64,000 nt of DNA from Coturnix japonica (Eukaryota; Chordata; Aves; Galliformes; Phasianidae), in the NCBI RefSeq assembly GCF_001577835.2, contig NC_029516.1:82432328-82496327 (forward strand), given 5' to 3'. Positions 26,101 to 34,443 of the stretch are shown here, piece by piece. How positions within the stretch are numbered: the first letter of the stretch is position 1; each line of letters starts with the position of its first letter. A model generated the notes under the pieces. The model saw only the letters and a program-made list of their open reading frames with translations, was not told the origin of the DNA and made no database searches. The position numbers were made by a program, and so were the translations under genes.

Positions 26101-27893
26101 CTGGTCTTTGGCAAGTTGGGAGCAGCCCTTTGTCCTTGGCATCTGTTTGCTCTGGGAGTAGAGCCAGGGCTTTGTGAGGAGGAGGCTCAAGTGTGTTGGT
26201 GACCTGGCTTCTTGCTGGGATGTGCAGGACCTCTTTCCTTCAAGCCTCTGGTTTTGACTTTACAGAGGAAGAAAAGGATGATGGAATAACAATGTCGGTG
26301 GTGTCCAGTGAAGGTGTGAAGAGCCCCCCCAATGGAGACCATGTGGAGGCTCAAGCTGCCCAGATTGACTGTCCTTCAGTTCCAGGTGGGCCCAGTGACT
26401 TGTTTTACATCAGACAGCCTGTTGGAGAGGGTAAAGCACAAAATGGGTGCATATGGCTGCTGGGAAGGAGCTGACTGGAGGGGAGGCCTGTCTACACCGC
26501 AGGTGTTGCAGAAGAGCATCTGTCAACATAGCACCCACACTCTGCTCCTTCTCAGGGGTAGCTTCTTCTTCACCCAGCAGTGAGATGGAGCAGCAGCCAT
26601 CTCATCAGCATCCCACAGAGGGTACAGGTTGCAGACTGTGCCAGTGTCTGCAGAGCTCAAATACGTATCTAAAAAAAACCAGCAACCTTGCTCCAAAGTA
26701 GCAGCTTTCCTGCAGTTTTTATAACCTCTCTCTGTCCTCTGCAGTTGCTTTTTTATAAGTAGCAGCATTGTTTCAATAGGCCTTGTCCTTGGGACAGCAT
26801 CTAACAATAGGGACATTGTAGAGTCACCATCCCTGGAGGTGTTCAAGGACTGTGTAGACATGGCACTGAGGGATATGGTTAGTGGGCATGATGGGGATGG
26901 GTTGGTGGTCAGACTTGGTGACTTTAGTGGTCTTTTCCAACCTTAATGAGTGCTTTTTGCACTGGGACTCCTTCAAATTTGTATAACAAATACAAATGCT
27001 GGCAGCACCTTCTGCAGTAATGCATCAGCAGCTGAAGTAGGACCAGAAGAGATATCACATACCTGAACAGCATTACATAGGTCATAGCATGGCCTGAGCT
27101 CTGCTACTATTGTTCTTCACTGCACTGCACGCAGCATCTCACCCACTCAGCTGTACTTTCTATTCTTAGATGCTTCTTTGCCCTGCCTTCAATTGATTAA
27201 AAACATTTATTAAAGAAGCATCACCCCTAAATGACTACTAACAAAGCATTTGTTAATGTAGGGAAAGAAAAAAACAGAGATGCAAGTGATTCAGATAATT
27301 GCTCAATATTAATATCTTAAATAAGTAGGATTTATTTTGTCTAAAAAAATCCTCAGCCTTAGCTTGACTTGCAATGCATCCTGTCTTTAATTTCTCTACA
27401 AGTTAGTAACAGCAGAATTGCATGTGAAAAGTATTAAGGTGAGAATATATTACATATACACATAAGAAACTTTTATGGTTCAAATGCAACTGAATAGATT
27501 CGGCTTCGGTATTTTGAGCTGCTGGGCTCAAAGAGCTTTCAGCGCCAACCTATCTTACAGAGAAACCACGATGAACAGCTCAATAAATGAGTGGTTATGA
27601 AGCATACTGAAATCAGGCTTGTAGAAGCCTGGGGTGGGGACAGCCAGCAGCAATGGGAGTTGAGGGGAAAACTTTTCTGCAAGGATTACTGTCATGCACA
27701 TATGTATGAGCCACCTCTCCCTTCTTTTCCAGACACTGCCCGGACTGATTCAGGCACTGAGCCTCAGCCCATGGTGGAAGAAAACTTCCCAGTAGCAGCA
27801 GAGCCTGGGGAAATGGCGGACCCAGAGGTGATAGCTGATGTGGAAAGCCAGGAAAATGCTTCGAACTGTTTCCCTGACCCAATTGATAACTGA
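20062..27893 (+). CDS. CD58: CD58-like CD2-family cell adhesion receptor (6 coding exons, 335 aa)
   Basis: Joined exons 20062-20122, 20944-21222, 23305-23553, 25553-25690, 26266-26385 and 27733-27893 total 1008 nt: 335 codons plus TGA. All five introns are GT-AG and phase 1, as in Ig-superfamily genes. The product is a type I membrane protein with a signal peptide, a V-like domain (about 22-113), a C2 domain (114-196), one membrane helix (about 204-230) and a tail of about 104 residues. In mammals CD58 is the ligand of CD2 on antigen-presenting and target cells. The CD58 call rests on three points: the DEGNYEF turn without the usual V-domain cysteine (human DEDEYEM), the domain-2 start PNGTADLTC (human TNGSIEVQC), and the neighbouring CD2 gene. 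The long tail is unlike human CD58, which has a short tail or a GPI anchor. A different bird CD2-family member remains possible. Confidence 0.82.
20944..21222 (+). CDS. CD58: CD58-like exon 2: membrane-distal V-like Ig domain
   Basis: This exon encodes residues 21-113. The acceptor is TTCCAG|G and the donor G|GTAAGT. The core Trp is W51 (KMSWNNK). The Tyr-corner motif is EKEDEGNYEFYF (90-101), with Tyr97 but no Cys two residues later, as in domain 1 of CD2 and CD58, which lack the V-domain disulfide. Two cysteines, C56 and C69, sit elsewhere and may pair. N-glycosylation sequons lie at N55, N81 and N102. This domain would carry the CD2-binding face. Confidence 0.85.
22503..22685 (-). mobile_element. 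CR1 LINE 3' fragment in CD58-like intron 2
   Basis: The reverse complement of a CR1 end: ATCACAGAATGGCCTGGGTT, then CAAGGATGATGAATC, CAGGCTGCCCAGGGCCCCAT and CCAACCTGGCCCTGAACATC. The remainder of the intron (21223-23304) is unique sequence. Confidence 0.85.
23305..23553 (+). CDS. CD58: CD58-like exon 3: membrane-proximal C2 Ig domain
   Basis: This exon encodes residues 114-196. The acceptor is GACCAG|A and the donor G|GTGAGT. Cysteines lie at 121, 131, 156, 176 and 194. By CD2-family precedent C131-C176 would be the core disulfide and C121-C194 the second bond typical of this family's domain 2. C156 has no obvious partner. The core Trp is W143. Sequons lie at N124, N136 and N146. Confidence 0.85.
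24690..25146 (+). mobile_element. Internally deleted mariner (Galluhop/Mariner1_GG type) in CD58-like intron 3
   Basis: The left part holds CTCCTATTTTATTATGTTGG and then transposase N-terminal coding remains (SVIEFLHVEKRTLVD and DQTVDVSTVRQWVVHFSSG). The sequence then jumps to a C-terminal remnant (KKCTANGGDY). It ends in ATAGGAGGCATTACTTTCGG, the typical mariner terminal sequence. At about 450 bp against roughly 1.2-1.3 kb for a full mariner, it is a non-autonomous deletion derivative with the catalytic middle missing. Confidence 0.85.
25553..25690 (+). CDS. CD58: CD58-like exon 4: stalk and transmembrane helix
   Basis: This exon encodes residues 197-242. A short stalk (GDLLQYP) leads into an uncharged helix of about 27 residues (204-230). 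It is followed by a Cys triplet (228-230), a possible palmitoylation site, and the basic stop-transfer MRRKHK. The helix and basic anchor argue for a true membrane protein and not a GPI-linked form. Confidence 0.85.
26266..26385 (+). CDS. CD58: CD58-like exon 5: first cytoplasmic tail exon
   Basis: This exon encodes residues 243-282. The acceptor is TTTACAG|A and the donor CCAG|GTGGG, and the 120 nt keep phase 1. It starts acidic (EEEKDD) and continues through a Ser-rich SVVSSEG stretch and a KSPPNG turn. It has no tyrosine, so no ITAM, ITIM or ITSM. The reading frame depends on this splice assignment, and being 40 whole codons the exon could be skipped in frame. Confidence 0.7.
26812..26948 (+). 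mobile_element. CR1 LINE 3' fragment in CD58-like intron 5
   Basis: CCATCCCTGGAGGTGTTCAA, GACATGGCACTGAGGGATAT and GTCTTTTCCAACCTTAATGA are CR1 3' UTR words in + orientation. The octamer tail is lost. Confidence 0.8.
27733..27893 (+). CDS. CD58: CD58-like exon 6: terminal coding exon
   Basis: This exon encodes residues 283-335 and ends in CFPDPIDN followed by TGA. The acceptor is a good polypyrimidine tract (CCCTTCTTTTCCAG). The sequence is acidic and rich in Glu, Pro and Ala (EPQPMVEENFP, EPGEMADPEV), again without tyrosine. It is probably unstructured, and no known signalling motif was recognised. Confidence 0.72.
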
Positions 27894-29065
27894 TCTGATA
27901 CGCTCATTGTTCTGCCCTTTCCCGAGTCCCTTGACACCCATCCTTTGCATCCCATAGTCTCGATGTAAGAATTGGTCTGAAAGATTTTAGCAGGGGGAAG
28001 ATGTGATGTGTTAGGCCTGCTGAGCTCATTTACAGGAGAAAAAAAAAAAAAAGAAAAAAAAGAAAAAGTACATGTGTGGCTTCAGGACCTTGGGCTGCCA
28101 GGTTCAGTAGAAAAATTGGGCAGCTCTCTGGTGCTTTGCTTGTTAGCAGGCATGCAGTTACTCTGTGGAGCTCTGAGGACACCTGGCATCAAATGGATGA
28201 TGCCTCCTGCTTTCTGCTTGCTCCATGCCTCCCATCTCTGCCAGCCAGTGGTTCCTGCGAGGGGCAGGTGGGACAGGTAGATGTGGCGGCATGCCAGTCA
28301 CAGGTAGAAACCAGGAACCACTGCAGGTCTCCTGAGAAAGTCTCTTATCAGGAGGCACTGGCACAGGATGCCCAGAGAAGCTGTGGATGCCCCATCTCCA
28401 GAGGTTTTCAAGGCTGGGCTGGATGGGGCCCTGGGCAGCCCTATCTCCCCAGTAGGTCTTTAAGGTCCTGTCTAACCCACGCCATTCTGTGATTCTATAA
28501 TTTCAAAGCATTTTTTCAGGGGCCCTGCAAGAAAGTCTGACCAAGGCTTCGGCAAAGCGTGTGCTATGCTGGACATTAATCTGAACTGCTGCTCCAGACC
28601 CCACCGGTACCTTCAACCAGAGAGTAAATGCTCAGGGTGCCAGATCTCCAAAAGTTCTGTTGCCAGCTCTCTTTGCTTTCAGCAGAAGAATGCCTGGGGC
28701 TTGGACGCATTCATTTTGGCAGAAATATTGATTATGATGCTGAGATCGTTCATCAGTGCAAGCATTAGTGCCTTTAGCGTAATGGTTTAGCTACTCACCG
28801 CAGGCTGACCGAGCCGGCCATCTGCCTGTGCATGCAGGCTGCCGCAGAGCTGCGCTGTCTGCAAGGGCAGCCGCAATTCGCAGTCCCTCCGGCTGTCCTT
28901 GCTGCAATGTGCATCTCGGTGCCAGGCGGGGGAGCCGGCGGGTAGCTGCGTACCCAGCTATTGTTCTTTTATGGTTGGTTTTGGTGTTTGGAGTTATTTT
29001 GTTCCCCATTTTCCCCGCCATGATGTTGTTTTTCGTTCCTAATAAAAAGATGTGTTTTCTAACTT
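27894..29065 (+). other. CD58: CD58-like 3' untranslated region with poly(A) signal
   Basis: A clear AATAAA at 29041-29046, followed by T/G-rich TGTGTTTTCT, is the first strong poly(A) signal after the stop codon. It gives a 3' UTR of roughly 1.2 kb. The UTR contains an A-rich run (28038-28067) and a CR1 3' fragment (about 28345-28500). The cleavage site itself is inferred. Confidence 0.65.
28345..28500 (+). mobile_element. CR1 LINE 3' fragment inside the CD58-like 3' UTR
   Basis: GCACAGGATGCCCAGAGAAG, TGGATGGGGCCCTGGGCAGC and CATTCTGTGATTCTATAA give a CR1 end with its octamer tail. It lies between the stop codon and the AATAAA, so it should be part of the mature mRNA. Confidence 0.82.
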
Positions 29066-29104
29066 GTTTCAGAAATGTGTAATAATTGTTTCTTTACCAT
29101 TTTC

Positions 29105-29470
29105 ATGGAAAACACAATGCTATCATGGGTTGCATCAGAAGAGGTGGCCAGCAGGGAGAGGGAGGTGATTGTGTGTCTCTCTGCTCTGCGTTCATGAGAC
29201 CTCATCTAAAGTTCTGTGTCCAGGTGAGGGACCTCCAGCACAAGAAGGATGTGGAGCTGTTAGGGTCCAGAGAAGGTCCACAGGGGTGATCAGAGGGCTG
29301 GAGCACCTCAGCAGTGAAGACAGGCTGAGAGAGTTGGACTTGTTTAGCCTGGAGAAGAGAAGGCTCCAGGGAGACCTCACTGTGGCCTTCCAGTACTTGA
29401 GGGGAGCTTATAAACAGAAGGGAGACTGACTTTTTACCTGGGCAATGTTAGGACAAGGGAGAATGGCTGC
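29105..29470 (+). mobile_element. CR1 LINE fragment, ORF2 C-terminal part
   Basis: Begins just past the CD58-like poly(A) signal. It contains GGTGGCCAGCAGGGAGAGGG, GGGCTGGAGCACCTCAGCAG and CTGAGAGAGTTGGACTTGTT, the CR1 region encoding [20 protein letters not shown]. The frame is broken and the 3' end is missing. Confidence 0.85.
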
Positions 29471-32400
29471 TCACCGTGCTATTATCAAATGCAAACAATA
29501 AAGGAAATATAGGTGGCTGTAGAGGTTGCAAATATAGATGGCCAATGAGAGCTTACTTTTAATTGGCTTATTTTTCTGGTTAGCATGTAACACAAAGCTG
29601 GTATGATATATATGTAAAAATAATGGGTTTTCACAAAACTAAAGAGTGTAAAAGGTTTTTTTTTTTAATACTAAAAGTTGTATTAGGATATCCTCAAACA
29701 AACAAACAAATGGAAGAAAAAGATGATATAGCCAAGTTTTGGCCTTTTGGAAAAGAATTCCAGCAGTGCCTTTAGACATAAGACTCCAAGCAATGAGCAA
29801 TACCAGTATGCATTCCAGTGAAAGCTTTTTTTTGTTGCTGTGGTGGGCCTCGGATTTCTCCTCTGAAAGAGGAGCTGAACCTGCACTAATGGGACATGGG
29901 ATAGCAGGGATGGGGTTCAGCATCATGGGTAAGGAGAGAGCCAGCTGTCCAGCAGTCAGTCTGGATTCACACACTGAGGGTCTGAGGTTCTTTAATTCAG
30001 ATGGTTTAGTTTTTGATGAGGGGCTTTGCTTGCTTACCTGTTGTTGGAAATACAAAGGTTTGTTATTTGACAAATACAAATAAGGATTTATAGCTTTCTC
30101 TGTGCATGGTCTGCTTGGGCTGCAGTGCATGGAGTGGTCTGGCTGCCTGGAATGTAAGGGAAGCTTCTTGCTGAAGCTGTCAGGCGGACAACACTTGTCT
30201 CTTAACCATGTTAATGTGTGAGGTGCTTCTTTCCTTTTGACTCGCACAAGTGAAAGAGGGGGCTGATGTATTGCATCGATAGACATGCTGTGAAAAGCCT
30301 CAGCTTGCCTCTGCTTCCCCAGCATTAAACCAAGAACTTCCTCTGCCTGCTTCAGTAAGATCATAAAACCCAGAAATTCTCAGAAATGCATTGACACAGC
30401 ACCTTAGCCTTTACCCCTGCCTGCTGACAACAGGAACAGTGGGTATAAGCAACCAGAAACATGTCAGCTTGGTGCCTGTGCTTTCCTGTGCTGTGGTAAA
30501 GGCCAGGTAATTCTGTGCTGAGTCTGCTTGGTGCTTGGAGCATGATGGAACAAGGTAACCTGTCCTGCTGTCCCTGCGCTATGAGGAGTTGCCCCCCATC
30601 TACCCACCATGAGCAGCTGTGTAAAGGAGCTCACTCAGGCCCAACTGACAGGTCACTCAGATGTTTCTGAGAGGTTTCCATTTTAATGCCCTGGTGGCAA
30701 AGGCCAGGTTTCCTTGTGTGTAAGTACAGGGCTGTATAAGGGTTTTTGCTTGCCATCATCACTCCACCATTTAAGAAACGGTCACATTTGACAGCAATTT
30801 TGGGACCCATGTTGACAGTTCAGAAGGTACAAATCCAGGGTCTCCTGGGAAGATGAGCATCTCATGCCTGCATACATGCCTCCCAGTCACTGCACCAGTG
30901 GGACAAATCCTTATAATGACTGTAGCTTAACAAGCTGTGCTGATGACTTGTGTTCAAAGTTCAGACCTTTCTTTGTGTGTGGACCTGTGTGAAGGCTGTT
31001 CAGGGCCCATCTTAGAAATAAATGCCTTTGGTGTTGAATTACATTACCCATTTGATAGTGCTCAGTCTCCTGGCTCACCTCTCATCCTCCCAGCTACCTG
31101 TACTGGACTGTCTCTCACTCTCTCCAGGGTTATAATAGCAGTATAAAATAAAACATTGTACAAAGCATCAAATGCATATTTAAGCATTTGTTAAGCTGAT
31201 GGCTTCCGGAGAGTGTCACATCTTGTCTGAAACATTACTTACTTAGATGATCATGTCTTTTCTGAATGTATTTCTAAGAACAACTTCTCTTCTGTCCCCC
31301 TTGGCGTACATTACCATGTCTGTATTATAGCAAACCTGCTAGCAACTGTAGCATCACTTTCACATTGAGCTCAAAGTCTGTCAGCAGAGAAACGTCATCT
31401 CTGTACCTGTCAAGTAAGATCAACTGAGCCAGGCAATGGACAACTCCCTGAAGCTGGGCAAATGAATGCTTATCTGTACCTGGTTGGTCCATCACCTCTC
31501 TGGTGACTAAGGAACATACTGTAGTTAAGACATGGTGAGCCTCCTCCTCTACTCTGCCCTGGGGAGGCTGCATCTGGGCTACTGTGTCTGGTTCTGGGCT
31601 TCCCAGTTCAAGAAAGACAAAGAACTGCTGGAGAGAGTCCAGCAGGCCTGGAAGGGCCACAAAGATGATGAGTGACCTGGAGCATCTCCTGTATGAGGGA
31701 AGGCTGAGAGACCTGGGGTTGTTCAGCCTGGAGGAAGCAAGGCTTATCGCTGTTTGTAAACATCTAAATTGCAGGAGTCATTGGGTGGGGCCAAGCTGTT
31801 TTCAGTGGTGCCCAGTTACAGAAAAAGGGGAAATTGGAGCACTCAGGCATGAACGTCTATTAACTTATCACTAGGTTAAAGAATTAGAGGTGGGAACATC
31901 TACATATCATCTCTTGAGATGTTGCCTTCAGATGTGTGGGAGTCTCTCTCCTTTCTGTGGAAATGTTAAGTATGATGCTTACATTCCCTGAGAGGAAACT
32001 GGTTAGTGTGCTACAAAGAAATGAAGAGTAGAAAACAGAGCAAGCAACATAAGCACTTTGTGGCTTTTGCAGTGGAAACAATACCGCAAAGGCAGCAGTG
32101 GCTGCAAAGAAGCACCCCATTGTAATGAGGCTGCATTTGGCCCTCACATTTGCTGCACGTCAGAAGATGGAGATTTTTAGCAATATGATGGCCAAGAACC
32201 CATCACCATAAGCAGGATGACAGGCCTAGCTGAAGATGAAACCAGCACTGCAGCACTGGGAGGCATCTCCTTTTCTGGCCATGACCTGCTTTTCTATCTG
32301 GCTCTTGTTTAGCCCAGCAGTGTCACCTCCTGTGTAACGAGTGGGAGAGAGGCTTTCAGCTGCAAGTGGAAGAGCTCACAGGAGATAACAGACCATGGTT

Positions 32401-34185
32401 CTTTCCATGCCTGGTAGACTTAGCCTCAACCCACCCATCATGACTTAGATGTGCCATGGTGCCCAGCACTTCTACACAGCAGCTTCTGTTTGTAGTCCTG
32501 CAGCGCAGGAAAGCAGTGCAACCGAATCCATCTATGGGTCTTAAGGAAGGGGAAGGATGTTTTGTTGTACAGAATCTCTGAACAAGTTGGTTTTGTGCAC
32601 ACACACACACACAGCTCTTCACAGACACCCACACCCCCTGTTGCTTCTGTGATGTACAGCAACAAGGGGCATTGTTGCATCAATCTCAGTTTCTCTCATA
32701 GGTTTCTACTGTTCCACAGCAGCCTTACACAGAGAGCATGGCAGCACCATGGCTCTGTCTGTGCCCAAAGCAATGGGACAGCCCCTGAATCAGCATGTTT
32801 GTAGTAAGAGCGTGTTGACAAGGAGCAGGGGCCTGATGGAAGTGGGAGGTGGCTTTGGGAAAAATATAAGCCAAATATATTACAATGTTAAGCAGAGTAT
32901 GGACATTGGTTTTGACATGTCAGAGCCTTCTCTTGTCCTGCTCAATGAACCCAGCAAGAAATGCAGGAGGGATGAGGATGTGCTTACTGCATTTACCCCA
33001 AATCCTGTTGGTGCTCTGTCTGGAAGTCCCTGAAGCTGGTGCTGCCAGGACAGACTGCTTGCCTCTGGGCATCTCCCATGCCCTCAGTCTGGTTTCCTCC
33101 ACAGAGGGTAGAAGTCAAGCACAAAACCATCTTGCTGCCGTTGCTTCCTCTCGTTTCATGTTTGTCTCCATCACGTGTTCTTTGTAAGTAAACAACAAAG
33201 AGAAGGAATAACAGCTATGTAGGGAATATAATGTGGGGATTAGTAATACTGACTGTGGCCTTAGTGCTTTTTCCATTGGGTATTTCCATTTTGTTCCTTT
33301 TGTGCAAACAGCAGTGTTTTTTAGCAGCTGAAGGGTCATTAAAACGATGACAAAGCTGGAGAAAGGGAAGGGTCTTAGAAAACCTTCCTATAATGTCAAG
33401 GAAAGAGAATCACATAAATTAATGAGAAACATTTATCTAATATTGTGCATTTCTTGTGCCGTATCTTTTCTTTTGTCTTCTTTCTTGGCTTCCATTAGCA
33501 ATAAAAATCTGGAAGATCTCAGTGGCCACTACTGCAAAGGGATTGTGCTGAGATGACAATTCAAAATCCTCCCCACACCATCTGTTTCATGTTGGAAACC
33601 GAAATAAAGGATTTATTAGCTTCTCACATGGTTTTGGACCTAATTCCCATCCCTCCTCCCATCTTCCTTCCTCACAGTCTTTCCAACATCAGCCAGCTTT
33701 GGAGCTAGTTTCTGGATAGAGCAAGGCAGTGTTTTTCATGTTTTCATGCTGTTCCAAGCCCACTCTTCTTCCATGGCTCACTTGGACGGATGGCCATGCC
33801 TACGGGACACCCACGTGTGGCAGTGGGCCAGCCCCTTTGCAGATCAGACACTGATGTGAAGCTGATCTAATACTTTCCAAGGGAACTATGTCTCCTTTGC
33901 ACATGCTGCCCAGAAGCCATCAGTTTCTGTTCCCCACTTGGGGAACTGGGCTTATTGTCCCCTCTTTGCTGAGGGGGACACAGGGGAGCAGGAGGGCTCA
34001 CACCACCCCTGCCCCAAAGGAGCATCTATCCCATAAATGAAATAACATGGATAGTGGAGCTGAACTCTTTCGGTGGACATTGGACAATAGCCCTGTCTGG
34101 CCCTCAAGCTGAGTGGGCAGGCCTCAGGGGTTGGGGGGGTGCATTTGTCATGCTGTCCCTATCACAACACGTTTCCCCATCCTGA
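29471..34185. other. Intergenic spacer between the CD58-like gene and CD2
   Basis: No gene is supported. It contains a CR1 fragment (31528-31745), a short CA repeat (32598-32613), a 241-codon - strand open frame (29639-30364) and a 94-codon + frame (32749-33033). The frames lack recognisable domains. AATAAA words at about 29499 and 33602 have no gene attached. Confidence 0.4.
31528..31745 (+). mobile_element. CR1 LINE fragment, ORF2 C-terminal part
   Basis: GGGGAGGCTGCATCTGGGCT, CTGGAGAGAGTCCAGCAGGC and GGTTGTTCAGCCTGGAGGAA match CR1 ORF2 codons. Truncated on both sides and decayed. Confidence 0.8.
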
Positions 34186-34382
34186 CAGAGCACAGCCTTC
34201 AGGAGGTGCTGCTGCTGCTGCTGTGGGTGTCCGGTGAGAAACAAGAAGTGCTCGGGTGCAGACGGGAGGTTGGGAGGAGGGCACAGGCTGTGCGAGCAGG
34301 GCTGCTGCTTTCAGATGAAAAGCCTTTCACATGCTGGGAGCTGCCTTTGATAAGGCGGAACTGGGATTTTTGGATCCTGAAA
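34186..34382 (+). promoter_or_regulatory. CD2: Putative CD2 promoter or 5' UTR
   Basis: This is the upstream flank of the CD2 start codon. It contains a short CTG run (about 34208-34224) and CCTTTGATAAGG at 34344-34355. The latter overlaps a TCF/LEF core (CTTTGAT) with a GATA site (GATAAG), both factors used in T cells. No clear TATA box is seen. The role is inferred. Confidence 0.28.
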
Positions 34383-34443
34383 ATGAACTTTGGGAGGATT
34401 TTCCTAGTCAAGTGCTTGCTGCTTTTGTTTCCCAAAGCAAAAT
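34383..34443 (+). CDS. CD2: CD2 exon 1: start codon and signal peptide
   Basis: The ATG (A at -3) opens MNFGRIFLVKCLLLLFPKAK, close in form to the human CD2 leader (MSFPCKFVASFLLIF...). It then splices at T|GTAAGT after 61 nt. Joining to exon 2 makes codon 21 a Cys. The same frame is open upstream to 34113, but starting there would put about 90 unrelated residues ahead of the leader. Confidence 0.88.

Noticed and set aside
29639-30364. 241-codon open frame on the - strand in the CD58-CD2 spacer
   Set aside because: No recognisable domain, no splice or promoter context, and the C-terminal part derives from T-rich DNA read as KKK. Length alone is within chance for this much sequence.
32598-32613. 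CA dinucleotide repeat as a notable element
   Set aside because: Short and ordinary; recorded only as a simple repeat.
29471-34185. Search for IGSF3 exons between the CD58-like gene and CD2
   Set aside because: No Ig-domain exon pattern (Trp core, DxGxYxC) was found on either strand.
34113-34382. In-frame upstream extension of CD2 exon 1 with a leucine run (VLLLLLWVSG)
   Set aside because: It would place about 90 unrelated residues before a good signal peptide. The leucines come from a CTG repeat, and the start at 34383 gives a leader like that of human CD2.
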